From positions 93,230-157,229 of the forward strand of contig JJOH01000002.1 in NCBI GenBank assembly GCA_000696115.1: DNA of 64,000 nt. The letters run 5' to 3'. A program made the position numbers and the translations under genes. Below the pieces are notes generated by a model. It was not told where the DNA came from. It did not search any database and was given only the letters and a program-made list of their open reading frames with translations. This stretch comes from Streptomyces olindensis (GTDB lineage: Bacteria > Actinomycetota > Actinomycetes > Streptomycetales > Streptomycetaceae). Within the stretch, counting starts at the first letter, position 1. Each line of letters begins with the position of its first letter. Positions 1-8,823 of the stretch are shown here, piece after piece.

Positions 1-1
1 C

Positions 2-256
2 AAGGCGATCCTCTTCTTCGTCGCCTTCTTCGTGCAGTTCGTGGACCCCGGCTACGCCTATCCGGCCCTGTCCTTCGTCGTCCTCGGCGTCCTCGCCCAG
101 GTCGCCAGCGTGCTGTACCTCAGCGCGCTGATATTCGGCGGCACGAAACTGGCCGCCGCCTTCCGCCGCCGCAGGCGCCTGTCGGCGGGGGCGACCTCGG
201 CGGCGGGCGCGCTGTTCCTGGGCTTCGCGGTGAAGCTCTCGCTGACGAGTGCGTAG
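2..256 (+). CDS. LysE/RhtB-family exporter, C-terminal part
   Basis: This is the tail of a gene that starts before the window. The frame open from base 2 contains two hydrophobic stretches and the segment FFVAFFVQFVDP, which matches the conserved 'F-QF-P' region in the middle of LysE/RhtB amino-acid exporters. It ends with an Arg-rich loop, one more membrane segment and a TAG stop. Known members export amino acids or similar small solutes through the inner membrane. The substrate cannot be read from this piece. It runs convergent with the methyltransferase gene that follows. Confidence 0.7.
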   Translation, partial: KAILFFVAFFVQFVDPGYAYPALSFVVLGVLAQVASVLYLSALIFGGTKLAAAFRRRRRLSAGATSAAGALFLGFAVKLSLTSA

Positions 257-341
257 GGCCGCGGTACCGGCTCACGCCGCACCGGCACCCACAGGGACGA
301 ACGCGCCCGCCTGATGGCGGACTTCTCCTTGTCGGTCCGGG

Positions 342-1262
342 TCAGGCCCGCTTCGCGCGGGCCCGCCGTACGGCCCGCGTGACCACGGGCGGCAGCAGGT
401 CCTTGGCGAGCCGGCGGGCCCGGGAGGGGGCGGGCCGGGCCGGGCGCGCCGCACGGGACTCGGTGGCCTGGGGGGCGGGGGCCGGCACCGGCGCGGGCTC
501 CACGTAGTGCCGGGAGGGCGGGAACGACGGCGGCTTCATGCCCCTGGAGCGGGCCCGGACCAGCGTGTGCCCGGCCGCCTGCTGCACGCTCAGCCCGCAG
601 TCCGAGCGCTGCCGGAGCATGGCGAGCAGCTCCTCCTGGAGCGGCTCGGGGTCGCCCCAGGTGCCGTACAGCTTCTGCGTGCTGAGGCAGATCGGGCGCA
701 GGCCGCGGTTGAGGACGGCCTCCCAGGCGGCGACCGAGACACCCGGGGTGTGCTCGGAGCGGAAGTCGTCGAGGACCACGATGCCGTCGGGCAGCAGGAT
801 GTCGTGGGCCGCGCCGATGTCGCCGTGCACGTGCTCGTACAGGTGCGAGGCGTCGATGTGGATGAAGCGGCAGGTGCGGGGGGCCACCTGGTCGGACACC
901 AGGGAGCTGGGGCCCGCGATCACTGTCGGCAGGGTGTCGTGGAAGGAGAGGTAGTTCCGCTCGAAGGCCTGCTGGGTCAGTGAGGCGTAGGACTTCTGCG
1001 ACTCCGCCTGGTTGGCGCCGTCCGGGGCCTCGCCCTCGAACAGGTCGCAGACCGTGAACTTCTCGCCGTCCTGCAGGTGGTGGCCGAGCAGGATGGCGCT
1101 CTTGCCCATGTAGACGCCGAGTTCCAGCAGGTCGCCCCGCATGCCCTGCTTCTGCTGCTGTTCCAGGAACCAGGTGAACAGCATCTGGTCCAGCGGCGGG
1201 AACCAGCCCGGAACGTCGGTGAGTTCGCCGGGGAGCTTGTCGGTCGCTTGTGCGTTGGTCAT
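342..1262 (-). CDS. SAM-dependent methyltransferase (TylF/Methyltransf_24-like)
   Basis: A 306-residue class I methyltransferase. The motif LLELGVYMGKSA (about residues 45-56) is the SAM-binding loop, and FIHIDASHLYEHVHGDI followed by IVVLDDF is typical of TylF-like and Methyltransf_24 enzymes, where the Asp residues bind a metal next to the sugar hydroxyl. The C-terminal 60 residues are Ala/Pro/Arg-rich and probably disordered. It lies 63 bases downstream of the acyltransferase gene on the same strand, so both may be co-transcribed and modify the surface glycan made by the neighbouring cluster. That role is inferred from position only; the acceptor is unknown. Confidence 0.72.
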   Translation of the reverse strand: MTNAQATDKLPGELTDVPGWFPPLDQMLFTWFLEQQQKQGMRGDLLELGVYMGKSAILLGHHLQDGEKFTVCDLFEGEAPDGANQAESQKSYASLTQQAFERNYLSFHDTLPTVIAGPSSLVSDQVAPRTCRFIHIDASHLYEHVHGDIGAAHDILLPDGIVVLDDFRSEHTPGVSVAAWEAVLNRGLRPICLSTQKLYGTWGDPEPLQEELLAMLRQRSDCGLSVQQAAGHTLVRARSRGMKPPSFPPSRHYVEPAPVPAPAPQATESRAARPARPAPSRARRLAKDLLPPVVTRAVRRARAKRA

Positions 1263-1325
1263 GAGACGAGCCTTCTCTCTGAGCGTTGCCCAAACCGACG
1301 GTGGGTTGAACGTCCCGTGAACAGC

Positions 1326-2480
1326 TCAGCGGGCCTTGGCCAGTGCGGCCCGCAGGCGTGGCGTCAGCGGATTCTCCACATATTTGTTCAGCAACCACGC
1401 CAGCAGCAGCATTGACGCCACCGTCAGGGAGAAAGTCGCCGCCGATGGCAGACCGAGGCCGCGGTGCAGGGCGTGGATCACCACCCAGCCGAGGTGCTCG
1501 TGGACGAGGTAGAACGGATACGTCAGCGCCCCCGCCACCGTCAGCCAGCGCCAGTTCGCCCAGCGCAGCCAGCCCAGCGCGATCGCCGCGACCGCCACGA
1601 AGCCGAAGGTGACGACGAGGATGATGCCGGTGGCGGAGCGGTACGAGAAGCCGCCGGCGTCCGGCGCGTGCCACAGGCTCTGCACCGCGTAGTGCTGCCC
1701 GACCAGCCAGCTCACGGCCACGATGCCCCACCCGTAGGCGTCCCGCCGGTCGAGGTGGACGAGGTAGAGGCCGACACCGCCGATGAAGAAGGGGGCGTAC
1801 TCGGGCATCAGGACGATGTCGAGCAGCGGCATGTTCGCGTTCTCGGCGATCACCGCCGCGAGCAGCCAGCCCGCGCAGAACATGATCACCCGGCGGCGGT
1901 TCGCCCCGGGCAGCACGACGCACAGCGCGAACAGGGCGTAGAAGCGGATCTCCGCCCACAGCGTCCAGCAAACACCGAGCACCCGGTCCACGCCCAGCGG
2001 CATCTGCAGCATGGTCAGGTTCACCAGGGCGTCGCTCGGCGAGACCGCCTTGTAGGCCACCATCGGCAGCGCGAACACGGCCGTGACGATGACGACCGCC
2101 ACCCAGTAGGCGGGCAGCAGCCGGGAGGCGCGGGAGGCGAAGAACGACTTCAGCGGCCGGCCCCAGCCGCTCATGCAGATCACGAACCCGCTGATCACGA
2201 AGAACACCTGGACGCCGAGGCAGCCGTAGGCGAAGAACTCGTGCAGCGTGGGGAACTGGAGCTTCGGCGAGGAGCCCCAGGCCTCGGCGACCTCGCCGTC
2301 GCGCCCGCCGTAGTGGTAGGCCGCGACCATCAGCGCGGCCACCAGCCGCAGGCCGTCCAGGGCGCGCAGCCGGCCGCCGGAGCCCTGTCGGCGCCGCGGG
2401 ACGGTCGGGGCGCCCGGTGGTTCGACCAGCACGGCGACACCGGGCTGGGGCTTGCGGGTGCTGACGACCGTCTCGGTCAC
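1326..2480 (-). CDS. Acyltransferase 3 family membrane protein
   Basis: A 384-residue multi-pass membrane protein. After an unstructured N-terminal 35 residues comes LRALDGLRLVAALMVAAYHY, the hallmark first helix of acyltransferase-3 proteins with its catalytic His, then FFVISGFVI and a positively charged loop ending in RLLPAYW. About ten membrane segments follow. Members O-acetylate or O-acylate sugars of cell-surface polymers. It lies 180 bases downstream of the polysialyltransferase-like gene and just upstream of a methyltransferase, so decoration of the same polymer is a reasonable inference. The acyl donor and acceptor are not visible. Confidence 0.85.
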   Translation of the reverse strand: MTETVVSTRKPQPGVAVLVEPPGAPTVPRRRQGSGGRLRALDGLRLVAALMVAAYHYGGRDGEVAEAWGSSPKLQFPTLHEFFAYGCLGVQVFFVISGFVICMSGWGRPLKSFFASRASRLLPAYWVAVVIVTAVFALPMVAYKAVSPSDALVNLTMLQMPLGVDRVLGVCWTLWAEIRFYALFALCVVLPGANRRRVIMFCAGWLLAAVIAENANMPLLDIVLMPEYAPFFIGGVGLYLVHLDRRDAYGWGIVAVSWLVGQHYAVQSLWHAPDAGGFSYRSATGIILVVTFGFVAVAAIALGWLRWANWRWLTVAGALTYPFYLVHEHLGWVVIHALHRGLGLPSAATFSLTVASMLLLAWLLNKYVENPLTPRLRAALAKAR

Positions 2481-2660
2481 GCTGAAAACCTCTGTGTGGC
2501 TCGTCTGTCCTTTACCTGAGCCGCCTGTGGGGCGGGCAGGGCGCCTGTCACCCTAGGACGTGAATTGACGCAATTACGTTCGATGGCAACAGGCTTCGCC
2601 TGCCGGTCTCCACGGGTTCATCTGGATGTTGCCGAAGCGGGGCCGCCGCGCGGACCCTTT

Positions 2661-3992
2661 TCAGCGGCGTACCGCCTTGCGCAGGGCCCGCGCCCGCCGG
2701 ACCACCCGGCGTGCCGTGGAATTGCGCGGCAGGAACGCCAGCCGCTGCGGAATGCCGCCGGGAAGTCCCAGGGCGGTGAGGCGGCGCTTCTTGAAGTAGC
2801 GCCGGGTGCGCGGACCCAGATGGCTGGAAAGGAACTGCTCCGCCCGCGCGCGCAGATCCGGATAGATCTGCGGCTGCATGGTGAAACCGACGGCGGTGAC
2901 CAGGTCGGACAGCCGCTCGGCCGGCAGGACGTCGCCGCTCTCGTCGCCCTCCAGGTCGGGCAGCAGCGCGTCCGCCAGGGTGGTGGGGACCCGGTTGCTG
3001 TTCTGGTAGGGCGTCAGCCGCTCCAGCAGCAGCTCGGTGCCGATGCGCGCGGCCGGCAGGTCGTAGAACGCGGAGGCCGTGAACAGCGCGGTGGAGAAGC
3101 AGCCGACGACCAGGGCGGGCCGGGTGCGGTCGAAGAGCACCTCGGCGAGGACGGGCGTGTCCAGCACCGTGAGGTCCACGCCGAGCTTCTCGGCCTCGGT
3201 CTCCAGGGCGCGGCTGTAGCGGGCCGGTGCGGTCGGGTGGGGCTTGAAGACGACCGTGCGGTGGCCGCGGGCGACGGCGCCCCGCATCATCCGCACGTGC
3301 AGGTCCTCTTCCTCCTCGGGGGAGAGGATGTTCAGCGCCGACAGGTACTGGCCGAGCAGCAGCGCCGAGTCGCCGGGCAGGTCGGGCAGCTCGGGCACGG
3401 TCTCGGTGACCTCGCCCAGCACCTTCAGGAACGCGGGCGAGGGCACCAGCCGCGCGGGCACGCCGAACTCGGTCAGCAGCATCGGCGTGAGCCCCGGCAC
3501 CAGGTCCAGGTGGAGCAGCCGCCGCACGCGGGTGCCGACCAGCGGGTCGAGCTTGTTGCGCGTGGGGCCGTAGCTCATCAGCCCGTCGGCGTAGACGTCG
3601 ATGGGGGCGTCGGTGAACAGCTGGGCCACCGTGAGCGCGGGCGCGACCTGGATGGACTCCAGGACCAGGCTGACGCGGTCGTCGCCGAGGCCCCACAGCA
3701 GCCGCAGATAGCGCTCGAAGAGCGGGATGTCGTCCGAGCGCGGCGTCCAGGCTCCGGGGTGGAAGGGGCGGATGGCCTCGTTCCAGGACAGGACGTCGTC
3801 GAAGTGCGAGCGCAGCGGCTCGAAGCCCGGCATCTCGTCGAGGGCCGGGGTGGTCTCCGGCGTCGCGGAGTTGTTGAACACCAAAAGGATCCGGCGGTCC
3901 GGCTCCTCGAAGAGGTCCGAGTCGATCGCTGCCGCCAGGGTGGCGACGCCGTACAGCGTCGAGGCGCAGAAGATCTGTGTGGTCCCGGGCAT
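2661..3992 (-). CDS. Alpha-2,8-polysialyltransferase-family glycosyltransferase
   Basis: A 443-residue soluble GT-B-like protein. It carries the two signatures known for bacterial sialyl/polysialyltransferases: an acidic-Gly motif (VYADGLMSYGP, about residue 135) and the HP motif (VVFKPHPTAP, about residue 250) that contacts the CMP-sugar. The C-terminus is strongly basic, which would suit membrane association. Its ATG overlaps the stop of the upstream GT2 gene (TGATG), so the two are translationally coupled. Divergent from this pair lie CMP-nonulosonate synthesis genes, so the donor is most likely a CMP-activated nonulosonic acid and the product a wall polymer. Whether the sugar is sialic acid or Kdn cannot be told from sequence. 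Confidence 0.75.
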   Translation of the reverse strand: MPGTTQIFCASTLYGVATLAAAIDSDLFEEPDRRILLVFNNSATPETTPALDEMPGFEPLRSHFDDVLSWNEAIRPFHPGAWTPRSDDIPLFERYLRLLWGLGDDRVSLVLESIQVAPALTVAQLFTDAPIDVYADGLMSYGPTRNKLDPLVGTRVRRLLHLDLVPGLTPMLLTEFGVPARLVPSPAFLKVLGEVTETVPELPDLPGDSALLLGQYLSALNILSPEEEEDLHVRMMRGAVARGHRTVVFKPHPTAPARYSRALETEAEKLGVDLTVLDTPVLAEVLFDRTRPALVVGCFSTALFTASAFYDLPAARIGTELLLERLTPYQNSNRVPTTLADALLPDLEGDESGDVLPAERLSDLVTAVGFTMQPQIYPDLRARAEQFLSSHLGPRTRRYFKKRRLTALGLPGGIPQRLAFLPRNSTARRVVRRARALRKAVRR

Positions 3993-4978
3993 CAGGCGGC
4001 CGCTCCCGTCGTGGTCACCCGGCGTCGCAGCCGCCGCAGCTTGGACGCGCGGTCCATGTCCATGGCCTCCAGTGCGTCAGCGAGCGCGTCCTGCGGCATG
4101 CGCTTGATGGCCGCCGCGCTCATCGACCGCAGCTGCCTGGCCACGGCCGGTTCGAACCTGTCTTCGTTGGAGAGGTGGTGGGCGATGATCGCGCAGTAGG
4201 TCCGCACCGCCTTGGGCAGCAGCCGGTCGGCCTCGCGGTCCGCGGCCGTCTCCTCGACCACCTGGTCGAAGGCGCGGATGAAGTCGAGCTGGCGGACATC
4301 GCCGATCTGCGTCAGGGACGAGGCGACCCCGCGCCGGTAGAAGACGCCCAGCAGGCTGATCACGGCGAACGACTCCGCCTCCCGGTGCAGCTTCCAGATC
4401 CAGGGCCGGTCCTCCGCCGTGCGCAGCCCGTCGGTGAAGTGGAGCACGCCCTTGTCGACGAGGCGGCGGTGGTAGGCGCCGGCCCAGGCGTAGGCGTAGT
4501 CCACCGACGTGGAGCGGTGCGCCGGGAGAATCGCCTCCCGCGGGTCGAACGCCTCCCAGCGGCGGCCGACCGGGACCCGGTGCACCGAGCGGGCGCGGGC
4601 GGTGGCCTGCACATGGTCGGTGCGCACGAAGTCGCAGCCCAACTGGTCCATCGCGGACACCAGTTCGGTGAGGTAGCCGGGGGCCAGCCAGTCGTCGCCG
4701 TCCAGGAACGTCAGGTACTCGCCCTGCGCCGCGTCCAGGCCGGTGTTGCGGGCGGTGGCGAGCCCGCCGTTCTTCTCGTGTCGGATGTAACGCACCTGCG
4801 CGACGTCCGAAAGCTCCTCGGCCGCCCGTTCGAGAATGGCCGGGGTTTCATCCTTCGAATGGTCGTCGACCAGGATGAACTCGAAATCGCGGTCGGCGTT
4901 CAACCGAAGGCTTCTGAGGGTGTCCGGGGCATATTGCTGCACGTTGTAGAACGGCACGATCACGGAAAGCTTAGGCAC
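3992..4978 (-). CDS. GT2-family glycosyltransferase
   Basis: A 328-residue GT-A enzyme starting at GTG 4978 (protein begins VPKLSVIVPFYN). The open frame extends further upstream, but the recognised GT2 fold starts here and the extension would cover the divergent promoter region. Visible motifs are SVIVPFYN, FILVDDHSKDET, GLATARNTGLDAA and the metal-binding FLDGDDW (DxD-like). The last 80 residues are helical and basic. The stop overlaps the start of the polysialyltransferase-like gene by one base. Likely job: linking or priming the glycan that the downstream enzyme elongates. No clear ribosome-binding site is seen, so a TTG six bases upstream is also possible. Confidence 0.8.
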   Translation of the reverse strand: MPKLSVIVPFYNVQQYAPDTLRSLRLNADRDFEFILVDDHSKDETPAILERAAEELSDVAQVRYIRHEKNGGLATARNTGLDAAQGEYLTFLDGDDWLAPGYLTELVSAMDQLGCDFVRTDHVQATARARSVHRVPVGRRWEAFDPREAILPAHRSTSVDYAYAWAGAYHRRLVDKGVLHFTDGLRTAEDRPWIWKLHREAESFAVISLLGVFYRRGVASSLTQIGDVRQLDFIRAFDQVVEETAADREADRLLPKAVRTYCAIIAHHLSNEDRFEPAVARQLRSMSAAAIKRMPQDALADALEAMDMDRASKLRRLRRRVTTTGAAA

Positions 4979-5148
4979 CCGCAAAACGTTAGGAGGCCGC
5001 CCGGCAGCGGAACTTTCCGATGGTCGTACACCGGGTGAACTCAATGTGTCAGAACGGTGCACCCCGTGTACTTCCCGCTTTCCAGCAGGCCAGTTCGGCT
5101 CTCGGTGGGGTGTTGTTAACTTTTCGTTGAGTCGCGGTTCCGCCATAC

Positions 5149-5166
5149 CTAGGATTCGCTTCCTAG
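5149..5166. promoter_or_regulatory. Dyad upstream of nonulosonate operon
   Basis: CTAGGA-N6-TCCTAG forms a perfect 6-bp inverted repeat ending 10 bases before the GTG of the plus-strand operon, in the space between the two divergent glycan transcription units. The position suits an operator over the transcript start or a short 5' hairpin. No binding protein can be assigned. Confidence 0.4.
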
Positions 5167-5176
5167 CGTCTTCGAC

Positions 5177-6523
5177 GTGCCAGCAAGTACACCGAAGCGC
5201 CCGCGCATCGCGGTCCTCGCGGACTCCGACACCCGATGGAAATGGGGTGCGCTGACCGCGCACCGCATCGCCCCGGGACCGTCCATGGAAACCGGAGCGC
5301 GCGAGGGCGCGCAAGTCGGCCCCCTCCTCGACGGATTCCTGCTGCGCGGCCGGGCCACGCCCACCCCGCGCCAGCTCCGGGAAGTGGGCGTGCGCGCCGA
5401 CTCCCTGCGGGAGGTCACCGCGGTCGAGTTCCTGCGCGCCATGGCCGAGGAGTCGTACGACGTCCTCGTCCTGTCCCTGGTGGGCGGCGGTGTGCAGGCC
5501 ATGCTGCACGGCCTCAAGCGGGCCTGGGAGGGCCGCACTTCACGGCCCGTCGTCGTCACCGGCTACGTCGGTGTCGTCTACGAGAAGCTCGCCGACGGCC
5601 TGCTGCTGCGGCACGGCGCGGACCTCGTCCTCGCCAACTCCCGCCAGGACGCGGACCGTTTCCGGGCCGTGTACGAGGGAGTGGGCGCCGACGCCTCCTC
5701 GGTGACGGAGGTGGCCCTGCCGTTCCTCGGCGGCGCGCCGTACGCAGGCGAACACGACCCCTACACCGTGGTCTTCGCCGCCCAGCCCTCGGTCCCCGAG
5801 AGCCGCAAGGACCGTACGTACCTGCTGAACCGGCTGGTCGAGCACGCCCGCAGGCACCCCGAGCGCGAGGTGCTGCTGAAGCTGCGCTCCAAGCCGGGCG
5901 AGCACACCACCCACATCGAGGAGTTGCCGTACCAGAAGCTGGTGCAGCGCCTCGATCCGCCGGCCAACTTCCGGCTGGTCTACGGAAACATGGGCGAGGT
6001 CCTGGACCGGACCGACCTGCTGGTGACGGTCAGCTCCACGGCCGCCCTGGAGTCGCTGCACCGCCGTATCCCCACGGTCGTGCTGACCGACCTCGGCATC
6101 CGCGAGTCGCTCGGCAACCACCACTTCGTCGGCTCCGGCTGCCTCGCCTCCTGGGACCAGCTCGACGCCGGACACCGGCCGGTGCCCGACGAGGAGTGGG
6201 TCTCCCGGCAGGGCGTCGCCGCCGACGGCACCTACGACTCGGCCTTCGACGCGGCCCGCGAACGGATCGCCGGGCTGCTCGACCGGCCCGGCGGCCTGCC
6301 CCCGCTGACCCCGTACTACACCCCCGCCACCGCGCCCGGCTATCTGCCCGGGATCCTCGCCCGCCACCACCTCGGCCCGGACGGCACGCCGCTGCCCGGC
6401 GCGCCCGCCGCCGACAAGGAGCCCGGACCGGTCCGGCAGATCGTGCGCCGGGCGGCGCGCGGCGCCTACCGGCACGGCGTGCAGCGCGTGGCGCCCGTCA
6501 TCCGGCGGATGGGGGAGCTGTGA
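5177..6523 (+). CDS. Glycan-cluster GT-B-like protein (DUF6716-type)
   Basis: A 448-residue soluble protein from GTG 5177. It has no exact family I can prove. The N-terminal RIAVLADSDTRWKWG, the central LLKLRSKPGEH and the LLVTVSSTAALESLHRRIPTVV segment look like a two-domain GT-B transferase of capsule or teichoic-acid type; I recall the family as DUF6716. The C-terminus is basic (VRQIVRRAARGAYRHGVQR), as in peripheral membrane transferases. It is the first gene of the plus-strand operon: the cytidylyltransferase gene follows within 36 bases, or overlaps by GTGA if its upstream GTG is used. A role in polymer transfer or modification is inferred from context. Confidence 0.6.
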   Translation: MPASTPKRPRIAVLADSDTRWKWGALTAHRIAPGPSMETGAREGAQVGPLLDGFLLRGRATPTPRQLREVGVRADSLREVTAVEFLRAMAEESYDVLVLSLVGGGVQAMLHGLKRAWEGRTSRPVVVTGYVGVVYEKLADGLLLRHGADLVLANSRQDADRFRAVYEGVGADASSVTEVALPFLGGAPYAGEHDPYTVVFAAQPSVPESRKDRTYLLNRLVEHARRHPEREVLLKLRSKPGEHTTHIEELPYQKLVQRLDPPANFRLVYGNMGEVLDRTDLLVTVSSTAALESLHRRIPTVVLTDLGIRESLGNHHFVGSGCLASWDQLDAGHRPVPDEEWVSRQGVAADGTYDSAFDAARERIAGLLDRPGGLPPLTPYYTPATAPGYLPGILARHHLGPDGTPLPGAPAADKEPGPVRQIVRRAARGAYRHGVQRVAPVIRRMGEL

Positions 6524-6558
6524 GCCGCCATGAGACCCCTGCCCAAGGAGTAGAGCCC

Positions 6559-7824
6559 ATGTCCCGACCGGAAGCCGGCCAAGGCGCCTCGGTGCGCCGC
6601 GTGCTGGCGGTGATCCCCGCACGCGGCGGCTCCAAGGGCGTGCCCGCGAAGAACCTCCTGCCCGTCGGCGGCGTGCCGCTGGTGGCGCGGGCGGTCCGCG
6701 AGTGCCGCGCCGCGCGGCTCGTGACGGACGTCGTGGTCTCCACCGACGACCAGGCCATCGCGGCCGCCGCCCGCGAGGCGGGCGCCGAGGTCGTGCTGCG
6801 CCCGGCCGCCATCGCCGGCGACACCGCCACCTCCGAGGCCGCCGTCCTGCACGCCATGGACGCCCACGAGGCCCTGCACGGGGCGCCGGTGGACGTGGTC
6901 CTGCTCGTGCAGTGCACCAGCCCGTTCATCGTCCGCGAGGACATCGACGGGGTCGCCGGCGCGATCGCCGAGAACGGCGCCGACACCGCCGTGACCGTGG
7001 CGCCCTTCCACGGGTTCATCTGGCGCGACGCCGACGACGAGGCCGTCGCCGGTTCCGTCGCCGAGTCCGACGCCGCGGTCGGCGGCGGCTACGGCGTCAA
7101 CCACGACAAGTCCTTCCGGCCCCGCCGCCAGGACCGCCCCCAGGACCTGCTGGAGACCGGCGCCGCCTACGCCATGGAGGCCACCGGCTTCCGCAAGCAC
7201 CAGCACCGCTTCTTCGGCCGCACCGAACTGGTCCGCACCGACCCGGCGCGCGTGCTGGAGATCGACGACCCGCACGACCTCGCCCGCGCCCGGGCCCTCG
7301 CGCCGCTGTTCGACGCGGACCGCCCCGGCGCCCTCCCGACCGCCGACGACATCGACGCGGTCGTCCTCGACTTCGACGGCACCCAGACCGACGACCGGGT
7401 GCTCGTCGACTCCGAGGGACGGGAGTTCGTCTCCGTGCACCGCGGGGACGGACTCGGCATCGCGGCCCTCCGCAGGAGCGGCCTGAAGATGCTGATCCTG
7501 TCCACGGAACAGAACCCTGTGGTCGCCGCCCGCGCCCGGAAGCTCAAGCTCCCGGTGCTGCACGGCATCGACCGCAAGGACCTCGCGCTGAAGCAGTGGT
7601 GCGAGGAGCAGGGCATCGCGCCGGAGCGCGTGCTCTACGTCGGCAACGACGTCAATGACCTCCCGTGCTTCGCCCTCGTGGGCTGGCCCGTGGCGGTCGC
7701 GAGCGCCCACGACGTCGTGCGCGGCGCCGCACGCGCGGTCACCACCGTCCCCGGCGGCGACGGCGCGATCCGAGAGATCGCCAGCTGGATCCTCGGCCCC
7801 TCTCTCGATTCCCTCACCAAGTAA
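6559..7824 (+). CDS. neuA: CMP-nonulosonate synthetase fused to HAD phosphatase
   Basis: A 421-residue fusion. Residues 15-250 are an N-acylneuraminate cytidylyltransferase with the nucleotide loop PARGGSKGVPAKN, the VVSTDDQAIA segment and LVQCTSPF. Residues 265-421 are a KDO8P-phosphatase-like HAD domain with the nucleophile motif VVLDFDGTQTDD, a Lys-rich middle and YVGNDVNDLP. The fusion implies that one protein removes phosphate from a nonulosonate-9-phosphate and activates the free sugar with CTP. AAGGAG at 6545-6550 supports the ATG at 6559; a GTG at 6520 overlapping the previous stop (GTGA) is an alternative. The nonulosonate synthase gene follows after 13 bases. Similar fusions exist in animals and some bacteria. 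Confidence 0.85.
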   Translation: MSRPEAGQGASVRRVLAVIPARGGSKGVPAKNLLPVGGVPLVARAVRECRAARLVTDVVVSTDDQAIAAAAREAGAEVVLRPAAIAGDTATSEAAVLHAMDAHEALHGAPVDVVLLVQCTSPFIVREDIDGVAGAIAENGADTAVTVAPFHGFIWRDADDEAVAGSVAESDAAVGGGYGVNHDKSFRPRRQDRPQDLLETGAAYAMEATGFRKHQHRFFGRTELVRTDPARVLEIDDPHDLARARALAPLFDADRPGALPTADDIDAVVLDFDGTQTDDRVLVDSEGREFVSVHRGDGLGIAALRRSGLKMLILSTEQNPVVAARARKLKLPVLHGIDRKDLALKQWCEEQGIAPERVLYVGNDVNDLPCFALVGWPVAVASAHDVVRGAARAVTTVPGGDGAIREIASWILGPSLDSLTK

Positions 7825-7837
7825 GGACATCTCTGCC

Positions 7838-8776
7838 ATGAGCACCAACTCCCGTATCCGCCAGTTCGGTTCGCGCGAGGTCGGCCCGGGCCGTCCGGTC
7901 TACGTCTGCGGTGAGATCGGCATCAACCACAACGGCGAGCTGGAGAACGCGTTCAAGCTGATCGACGCCGCCGCCGAGGCCGGCTGCGACGCCGTCAAGT
8001 TCCAGAAGCGCACCCCCGAGATCTGCACCCCGCGCGACCAGTGGGACATCGAGCGCGACACCCCCTGGGGCCGGATGACCTACATCGACTACCGCCACCG
8101 CGTGGAGTTCGGCGAGGACGAGTACCGCGCCATCGACGACTACTGCAAGTCGAAGAACATCGACTGGTTCGCCTCCCCGTGGGACACCGAGGCCGTCGCC
8201 TTCCTGGAGAAGTTCGACGTCCCCGCCCACAAGGTGGCCTCCGCCTCCCTCACCGACGACGAACTGCTGCGCGCCCTGCGCGCCACCGGCCGCGCGGTGA
8301 TCCTCTCCACCGGCATGTCGACGCCGAAGCAGATCCGCCACGCGGTGGAGGTCCTCGGCTCGGACAACATCCTGATGTGCCACGCCACGTCGACCTACCC
8401 GGCCAAGGCCGAGGAGCTCAACCTGCGCGTCATCAACACCCTGCAGCAGGAGTACCCGAACGTCCCGATCGGCTACTCCGGCCACGAGACCGGCCTGCAG
8501 ACCACGCTCGCCGCGGTCGCCCTGGGCGCCACCTTCGTCGAGCGCCACATCACCCTCGACCGCGCCATGTGGGGCTCGGACCAGGCCGCCTCCGTCGAGC
8601 CGCAGGGCCTGACCCGCCTCGTCCGCGACATCCGCACCATCGAGGCCTCCCTCGGCGACGGCGTCAAGAAGGTCTACGAGTCCGAGCTGGGCCCGATGAA
8701 GAAGCTGCGCCGCGTCGCCGGCGTCGTCGCCGAGGCGGAGATCGCCACGGCGGCGGGCGAGCCGGTCGGCGTCTGA
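7838..8776 (+). CDS. neuB: NeuB-type nonulosonate synthase lacking the SAF domain
   Basis: A 312-residue PEP-dependent aldol-type synthase. The TIM barrel shows VCGEIGINHNGE, CDAVKFQKRTPE, DWFASPWD, ILSTGMST, HATSTYPAK, IGYSGHETG and ERHITLDRAMWGSDQA, all typical of NeuB/SpsE. The protein stops about 35 residues after the barrel, so the C-terminal SAF (antifreeze-like) domain, which in characterised NeuB dimers reaches over and contacts the partner's substrate, is absent. Given the fused HAD phosphatase just upstream, the product may be a 9-phosphate (Kdn-9-P or Neu5Ac-9-P). That is inference. The operon order is GT-like, neuA-HAD, neuB, sialyltransferase-like. Confidence 0.85.
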   Translation: MSTNSRIRQFGSREVGPGRPVYVCGEIGINHNGELENAFKLIDAAAEAGCDAVKFQKRTPEICTPRDQWDIERDTPWGRMTYIDYRHRVEFGEDEYRAIDDYCKSKNIDWFASPWDTEAVAFLEKFDVPAHKVASASLTDDELLRALRATGRAVILSTGMSTPKQIRHAVEVLGSDNILMCHATSTYPAKAEELNLRVINTLQQEYPNVPIGYSGHETGLQTTLAAVALGATFVERHITLDRAMWGSDQAASVEPQGLTRLVRDIRTIEASLGDGVKKVYESELGPMKKLRRVAGVVAEAEIATAAGEPVGV

Positions 8777-8823
8777 GCGCACCACCCCCCACACCCCCCT
8801 TACGACGGGACGGTCGTACGTCG

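Noticed and set aside
58..1971. 637-codon open frame on the minus strand across the LysE end, methyltransferase and acyltransferase genes
   Set aside because: Its text is Arg/Ala/Pro/Gly-rich nonsense in a frame shifted from two recognisable genes; high GC keeps such frames open.
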